Of a DNA stretch of 11,704 bases, positions 7,818 through 11,704 are shown piece by piece. Each line of letters begins with the position of its first letter. Position 1 is the first letter of the stretch. A program made the translations under genes and the position numbers. The stretch lies in NCBI GenBank assembly GCA_013151585.1, contig JAADHY010000312.1:1-11704 (forward strand). The letters are read 5' to 3'. The notes beneath the pieces were generated by a model. The model had not been told where the DNA came from, ran no database searches, and saw only the letters and a program-made list of their open reading frames with translations. This DNA is from Planctomycetota bacterium (GTDB taxonomy: Bacteria > Planctomycetota > Planctomycetia > Planctomycetales > Planctomycetaceae).

Positions 7818-7846
7818 GGAACCTTTCGGCGTGTGAAAGCGTCCTA
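7818..7846 (+). promoter_or_regulatory. candidate ECF-sigma promoter of the VIT-VWA gene
   Basis: GGAACC (7818-7823), a 16-bp spacer (7824-7839) and CGTCCTA (7840-7846) match the general ECF-sigma layout: an AAC-containing -35 and a CGT-containing -10 at 16-17 bp. The predicted start is near 7854, giving a leader of about 65 nt ahead of ATG 7919. I see no sigma or anti-sigma gene in the window. Confidence 0.45.
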
Positions 7847-7907
7847 GTTTCCAGCGGACACTTCTCTCATACCGGAACCCAGCCGCCCGGCTTGGAAACA
7901 AACGCGG

Positions 7908-7913
7908 AGGAGG
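7908..7913 (+). promoter_or_regulatory. strong Shine-Dalgarno of the VIT-VWA gene
   Basis: AGGAGG lies 5 nt before ATG 7919. It is the only consensus ribosome-binding site in the window. It fixes the start at 7919 rather than at the upstream in-frame GTG at 7697, and predicts strong translation. Confidence 0.8.
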
Positions 7914-7918
7914 CAGGA

Positions 7919-10288
7919 ATGAAGGCTCGTGCGATGGTCCCGTTCGTTTTGCTCGCTCTGGCCGGCCTGATCCTGGCGCCAGTCAGTTCCGCTCAAGTGA
8001 TCATCGTCACGAACACAGACGTGATCATTCCACCGCCGCATCCGCCTCTGCCGCCGCATCCGCCCCGACCGCGTCCCATCCCCCCGCGGCCCGCCTACGA
8101 GATCGAATCGGTCGATATCCAAGTGACCGTGCGAGATCAGTCGGCCAAGTTCCAAATGTCGCAGGTCTTCAAAAACACCGGCAACCGAACACTCGAAACG
8201 CGGCTGATTTTCCCCGTGCCGGCCGACGCGGCCATCAGCGGGCTGACCCTGCTGGTGGATGGGAAAGAGTTGGCCGGAAAGCTGATGAAAAAAGACGAAG
8301 CCCGTCGTATCTACGAAGAGATTGTCCGACGACGGCGGGATCCGGCCCTGCTCGAATACCTCGGCTGCGGCCTTCTGCAAACCAGCGTTTTTCCCGTTGC
8401 GCCGGGCCAGTCGCGCACCGTTCAGATTCGCTATTCCCAACTTCTGCGCAAAGACAATGGCTTGGTTGACCTGTTGCTGCCGATCGGGACCGTCAAACAC
8501 GTTCGCCGTCCCGTCCAGCGATTGACCGCCACCGTGCGCATCGAGACGACTCGACCGCTCAAAACCGTTTACAGCCCCACCCATCCGATCGAGATCAAAC
8601 GTCCGGACGGCCAACACGCTGTCTGCAAGCTGACGCTCTTTAATGTCCGCAGCCCGGACGACTTCCGGCTACTGTTCGGCACGCACCAAGGCGCGGTGGG
8701 AATGAATCTGGTCAGTTACCGGCCGAAGGCGGGTGAGGATGGCTACTTCTTGCTGCTGGCCAGTCCAGACATCAAACCGAAGAAAGCGGTAGACCTGCCA
8801 AAAACGGTCGTTTTCGTGATCGATCGCTCGGGCAGCATGAGCGGCAAGAAGATCGAGCAGGTCCGCCGGGCGCTGAAGTTCTTGCTGGACCAGCTCAAGC
8901 CCCACGATACGTTTAACATCGTCGCGTATGACTCGGAGGTAGAAAGCTTCCGGCCAGAGCTGCAGAAGGCGAACGTCGAGACATTGAACGCCGCCCGTGG
9001 ATTCGCCGACGGCTTGTACGCCGGAGGCAGCACAAACATCGACGCCGCGCTCCGCACAGCTCTGGGCATGCTGACCGACTCGTCGCGGCCCAACTACGTG
9101 CTGTTTCTAACCGACGGGCTCCCGACCACCGGCGAGCGGAACGAAATGCGGATCGCTCAGAACGCCAAACAAGCCAACCGCGTGGCGGCTCGGCTGTTCT
9201 GCTTCGGTGTCGGTTTCGACGTCAACAGCCGGCTGCTGGATCGGCTGTCTCGTGAAAACCGCGGCCAGACGATCTATGTGAAACCCAACGAAGATATCGA
9301 AGCTCCGGTCGCCCGTCTGGCCAGTCGGCTCTCGTCGCCCGTCATGACGGACTTGGCACTGAAGTTCGAGTTCGATACGGCCCGGCCGGCGTCGGCTCCG
9401 CCGCCCGTAGCCCGCATCTACCCGCGCGAACTGCCCGACTTGTTCCGCGGCGAGCAATTAATCGTCGTAGGCCGATACCGGCAACCGGGCCGGGCCAAGA
9501 TCACGCTGTCAGGCATGCAGGCGGGTCAGCCGATCCGGTTCCAGTTCCCGGCTGAGTTTGTCGACCGTTCACCGGACGACACGAATGCCTATGTGGCCAC
9601 GCTATGGGCCACACGACGGATCGGCGAGATTATCGACGAGCTGGACCTGAAGGGACACAACCAGGAGCTGGTGGACGAGCTCGTCGAGTTGTCGTTGCGG
9701 TACGGCATCATCACACCGTATACGTCTTTCTTGGCGGAAGAAGACGCTCCGCTGGCCGACCGCGCGGCAAACATCCGGCGGGCGGGAGAGGCGACAAAGC
9801 GACTTCTGGCCGAGAGCAGTGGAGCGTCCGGATTCTTCCAGCGCGATTTCAAACAGCGGCTAAAAGGGGCCAGGCAAGCAGCACCGGCCGCCAAACCGCT
9901 GGGGCTGGGAGGGTTCGGAGTCGGGAGGGTTGCCGCTCCTTCCCAGGGTCCGACCGCAGCTCAGCCAGGAGCCGTGGGAGGGATGCCTCCGCTTCAGCCT
10001 TCACGGGCAGCGGCAGAAAGCGCACTCGTTGCGGGAGACAGCCGCCAACGGGTCCGTCGTATCGGAGGCAAAACGTTCTACTGGAAAGCCGGCGTGTGGC
10101 AAGACGCCACCGTGACGCCCGAACAAGCCAAGAGCGCGATCCGGATCGTGCAATTCACCAAAAAATATTTCGACTTGGCAGCCCAATCCGGCGGACGCTT
10201 CGCCCGCTACCTGGCCTTCTCCGAACCGCTACTGATCAACCTGGACGGCAAGACCTATCGCATTGACCCACCGCCGAACGACAGGTGA
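7919..10288 (+). CDS. exported VIT-VWA domain protein
   Basis: 789 residues. A signal peptide (hydrophobic core about 7-20, SSA-Q cleavage after A25) and a Pro/His-rich linker (about 38-58) precede a VIT domain (about 60-190). The VIT domain has the family hallmark EARRIYEEIVRRRRDPALLEY and then VFPVAPGQSRTVQIRYSQLL. The VWA domain (about 293-470) has a complete MIDAS: D302-R-S304-G-S306, T372 in GGSTN and D399 in LTDG, so it should bind a divalent metal and a partner protein. Residues about 475-670 are beta-rich and then helical. A Gly/Ala/Pro linker (about 660-710) precedes a small conserved-looking C-terminal domain beginning GGKTFYWKAGVW. Bacterial members of this family are typically cell-surface or periplasmic. 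I see no sortase motif or C-terminal membrane anchor. It has its own promoter (7818-7846) and a strong Shine-Dalgarno, so it is probably transcribed alone. The domain assignment is secure; the partner is unknown. Confidence 0.96.
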   Translation: MKARAMVPFVLLALAGLILAPVSSAQVIIVTNTDVIIPPPHPPLPPHPPRPRPIPPRPAYEIESVDIQVTVRDQSAKFQMSQVFKNTGNRTLETRLIFPVPADAAISGLTLLVDGKELAGKLMKKDEARRIYEEIVRRRRDPALLEYLGCGLLQTSVFPVAPGQSRTVQIRYSQLLRKDNGLVDLLLPIGTVKHVRRPVQRLTATVRIETTRPLKTVYSPTHPIEIKRPDGQHAVCKLTLFNVRSPDDFRLLFGTHQGAVGMNLVSYRPKAGEDGYFLLLASPDIKPKKAVDLPKTVVFVIDRSGSMSGKKIEQVRRALKFLLDQLKPHDTFNIVAYDSEVESFRPELQKANVETLNAARGFADGLYAGGSTNIDAALRTALGMLTDSSRPNYVLFLTDGLPTTGERNEMRIAQNAKQANRVAARLFCFGVGFDVNSRLLDRLSRENRGQTIYVKPNEDIEAPVARLASRLSSPVMTDLALKFEFDTARPASAPPPVARIYPRELPDLFRGEQLIVVGRYRQPGRAKITLSGMQAGQPIRFQFPAEFVDRSPDDTNAYVATLWATRRIGEIIDELDLKGHNQELVDELVELSLRYGIITPYTSFLAEEDAPLADRAANIRRAGEATKRLLAESSGASGFFQRDFKQRLKGARQAAPAAKPLGLGGFGVGRVAAPSQGPTAAQPGAVGGMPPLQPSRAAAESALVAGDSRQRVRRIGGKTFYWKAGVWQDATVTPEQAKSAIRIVQFTKKYFDLAAQSGGRFARYLAFSEPLLINLDGKTYRIDPPPNDR

Positions 10289-10340
10289 GCCCGTGGCGAG
10301 CAGGCTTTGCCGCCGATTCCAACGAGTGTCAAAAAATGGC

Positions 10341-10366
10341 GAACCGGAGGCGTCAGCCTCCGGTTC
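10341..10366 (-). terminator. 11-bp-stem palindrome, intrinsic terminator for the minus strand
   Basis: GAACCGGAGGC (10341-10351) and GCCTCCGGTTC (10356-10366) form a perfect 11-bp stem with a 4-nt loop. Read on the minus strand it is followed after four bases by TTTTTT (plus A-run at 10331-10336), a classical intrinsic terminator for the genes to the right. On the plus strand it sits 53 bp after the VIT-VWA stop and could also serve that gene. From memory, near-identical palindromes recur between genes in planctomycetes, so it may also be a REP-type element. Confidence 0.6.
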
Positions 10367-10432
10367 TCTTGCGTCTTCCCAGCCGATTGCGATCCTTCTT
10401 CCCGCGACGTTTCTCGTTCGCCCCGGAGTAGG

Positions 10433-10480
10433 CGGAGCCCGCGGCCGGAGCCCGTAGGATGGGCACCGCTCACCAACCCC
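10433..10480. repeat. REP-like intergenic repeat
   Basis: CGGAGCCCG occurs twice (10433-10441 and 10446-10454). It is followed by TAGGATGGGCACCGCTCACC, whose core TGGGC-ACC-GCTCA (10460-10472) is a palindrome with one mismatch. I recall a form of this with GCCCA recurring in planctomycete intergenic regions, so this may be a slightly degraded dispersed repeat. No coding sense was found in either strand. Confidence 0.4.
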
Positions 10481-10538
10481 CAGCCCTCCGCTTACGGGAC
10501 GAACCGAAACATCCGTTCCACATCCCGACTAGGGTGCC

Positions 10539-10895
10539 TTAATCCTCCTCTTTGTCGATCACCCACAGGTGGAAGACCTGCTCGGTGATCTTCTTGCCGA
10601 GCTCGCGGCCACTGTGGCCAAGACGTCGGCGATAGTCATCCACGGTTGCGGAACGTACTGGAGGCCCTCTGAGCTCACTTTGGGATAGAACTGCTTATGC
10701 CACGCGATCGTTCTGGCAAGATCGCTCAATGCCATCGCCATGTGGATTGCGTTTTTGCGGTAGAACAACCGAACGAAGTTGCCGTCGCACCGACTCCGTC
10801 GCCTGAAAACCGTCCCCATCAATTCTTGCTGCAACTCCGGGAACTGTCAGTGAAACGCCGAGAGGATCGCTTCAATATCCCGCGTTTCCCCGTCA
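10539..10895 (-). pseudogene. probable remnant of an unidentified gene
   Basis: Directly downstream of the right-edge gene, one minus-strand frame reads as plausible protein (ETRDIEAILSAFH), meets a TGA at about 10850, and continues in the same frame (QFPELQQELMG, then NFVRLFYRKNAIH and MALSDLARTIAWHKQF) to about 10640. The protein-like sequence then appears in another frame (DDYRRRLGHSGRELGKK, then ITEQVFHLWVIDKEED) and ends at TAA 10539-10541. A single-base change (CGA or TGG to TGA) and one frameshift would explain this. I do not recognise the family. Its position suggests a former co-transcribed partner of the right-edge gene. The alternative is non-coding sequence with chance open frames. 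Confidence 0.35.
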
Positions 10896-11704
10896 CTACT
10901 GTCGCTCCCTGAGAGTCTCTTCCTTTTGCGGGCGGATGGATTCAAAGTAGCGTCGGATGACTTGACGGTGGCCGAGGGGGATGGGTTCGCTTTCCAATAC
11001 GGCTTCAGACATCTTGCGGTACTTTTCATAGACCTCGCGGTACGACCGGCGGGCTTGCTCGCGGCCTTCGACCGAGCTTTCCGTTTCCGTGTCGGATGGG
11101 CCGTCGCCCAACTGGCCAGTGAGTTGTTCGAACGCTCGCCGGGCATCCAACTCGGTCGCTTCCCCGAAAAGTGCTCCGCTAGTACCTTTGCCCCAATTGT
11201 TGCTGGGACTGGTCGACCGCTGGGGTTTCAAGCCTTCAGCCAGCGAGTTACACTGGCTTTGGCATTGCCCGCCGCACATCTTGAGGCACAAACTGCAGAC
11301 GCGGCAGGCCGACCGGCAGCGCGATTTGCATTCGCTGAGTTTCCGGATTTGAGCGAGCAGCGCGCGGTTGATTCGCCGGCGGACCGCGTGCCGCTTGACC
11401 AGCCGGCCGAGCCGCCGACAGGCCCCGCAAGCCTTGCTGCTTTGCCCGCTTTGGATGCCATCGACCAGGTCGGTCACGGTGTCGCTGAGCTGTCCCAGCC
11501 CGGCCGCATTCATCGATTCGGCCACCTTTTTCAAGCGCTCGGCGGCGGCCTTCTTCTCGCGCGGCTTTAGTTTCTCCAGCTCCGCTTTCTCCAGCTCCTC
11601 GGCCGCCTTCTCGAAGTTTTCTTTCTCTAGAGCCTGGCCGGCGGCGTTGAGCGCGGCCACAGTGCGCATCGCGGCCCCCAACGCCTGGAGCTGAGCCGTG
11701 ACCA
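10896..11704 (-). CDS. 3' part of a Cys-ladder helical protein gene, truncated by the window edge
   Basis: 268 residues are visible. The frame stays open to the right edge with no stop, so the true start lies outside; an internal TTG at 11681 is not needed. The visible part begins with Ala/Glu/Lys-rich amphipathic helices. Next come an isolated CGAC pair (about 11418-11438) and a basic stretch, then eight cysteines at 11250-11330 spaced C-x3-C-x3-C-x2-C-x2-C-x3-C-x3-C-x3-C. A polar linker and a final helical segment ending SYREVYEKYRKMSEAVLE and IPLGHRQVIRRYFESIRP follow. From memory, similar tails (an invariant Y, then IP, then a YF near the end) close proteins encoded beside MoxR ATPase, DUF58 and VWA genes. 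That would fit a membrane-associated partner in such a cluster lying to the right. The transcript should end at the terminator at 10341-10366. Confidence 0.85.
   Translation of the reverse strand, partial: VTAQLQALGAAMRTVAALNAAGQALEKENFEKAAEELEKAELEKLKPREKKAAAERLKKVAESMNAAGLGQLSDTVTDLVDGIQSGQSSKACGACRRLGRLVKRHAVRRRINRALLAQIRKLSECKSRCRSACRVCSLCLKMCGGQCQSQCNSLAEGLKPQRSTSPSNNWGKGTSGALFGEATELDARRAFEQLTGQLGDGPSDTETESSVEGREQARRSYREVYEKYRKMSEAVLESEPIPLGHRQVIRRYFESIRPQKEETLRERQ

Noticed and set aside
7697..7918. GTG-initiated extension of the VIT-VWA protein
   Set aside because: It would bury the signal peptide 74 residues inside the protein. The AGGAGG at 7908-7913 clearly marks ATG 7919.
10697..10912. 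71-codon plus-strand frame
   Set aside because: There is no ribosome site or recognisable domain. The opposite strand reads more like protein and fits the operon context.

Overview
The window looks like a piece of a planctomycete chromosome, probably from the Pirellulaceae/Thermogutta side. I infer this from moderately high GC, weak or absent Shine-Dalgarno sites on most genes, a secreted VIT-VWA protein, a giant FHA/coiled-coil/membrane protein, and intergenic palindromes of a kind I associate with planctomycetes. I could not run a database search. I see no rRNA, tRNA, CRISPR array, transposase or phage gene.

Layout. (1) 186-4244, minus: a 1352-residue protein with a degenerate N-terminal FHA domain, about 600 residues of coiled coil with an internal 63-residue repeat, an acidic linker and two C-terminal membrane helices. 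(2) 4245-4907: a 663-bp divergent intergenic region. It holds a good sigma70-type promoter on each strand (minus 4503-4531, plus 4725-4753, both with 17-bp spacers) and two inverted repeats in the predicted 250-nt leader of the minus gene. (3) 4908-6038 and 6005-7567, plus: two genes overlapping by 34 bp. The first encodes a zinc-ribbon protein with one membrane helix, the second an exported helical-repeat protein ending in a BamE/SmpA-like module. (4) 7568-7918: a 351-bp gap with terminator-like hairpins and a candidate ECF-sigma promoter (GGAACC-N16-CGTCC). (5) 7919-10288, plus: a 789-residue exported VIT-VWA protein with an intact MIDAS motif and the strongest Shine-Dalgarno in the window. 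(6) 10289-10895: a convergent intergenic region with an 11-bp-stem hairpin that works as a terminator for the minus strand, a second palindromic repeat, and a probable decayed gene. (7) 10896-11704, minus: the 3' part of a gene running off the right edge, encoding an alpha-helical protein with an unusual ladder of eight cysteines.

How the parts may fit together (inference). All four complete proteins look membrane-anchored or exported, and none is a recognisable metabolic enzyme. The set suggests envelope-associated scaffolding or adhesion: a long membrane-tethered coiled coil, a small zinc-ribbon membrane protein coupled to an exported repeat protein, and a secreted metal-dependent adhesion-type protein that may be induced by envelope stress. 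The C-terminus of the right-edge gene resembles, from memory, proteins encoded in MoxR-ATPase/DUF58/VWA clusters, so such a cluster may lie just beyond the window.
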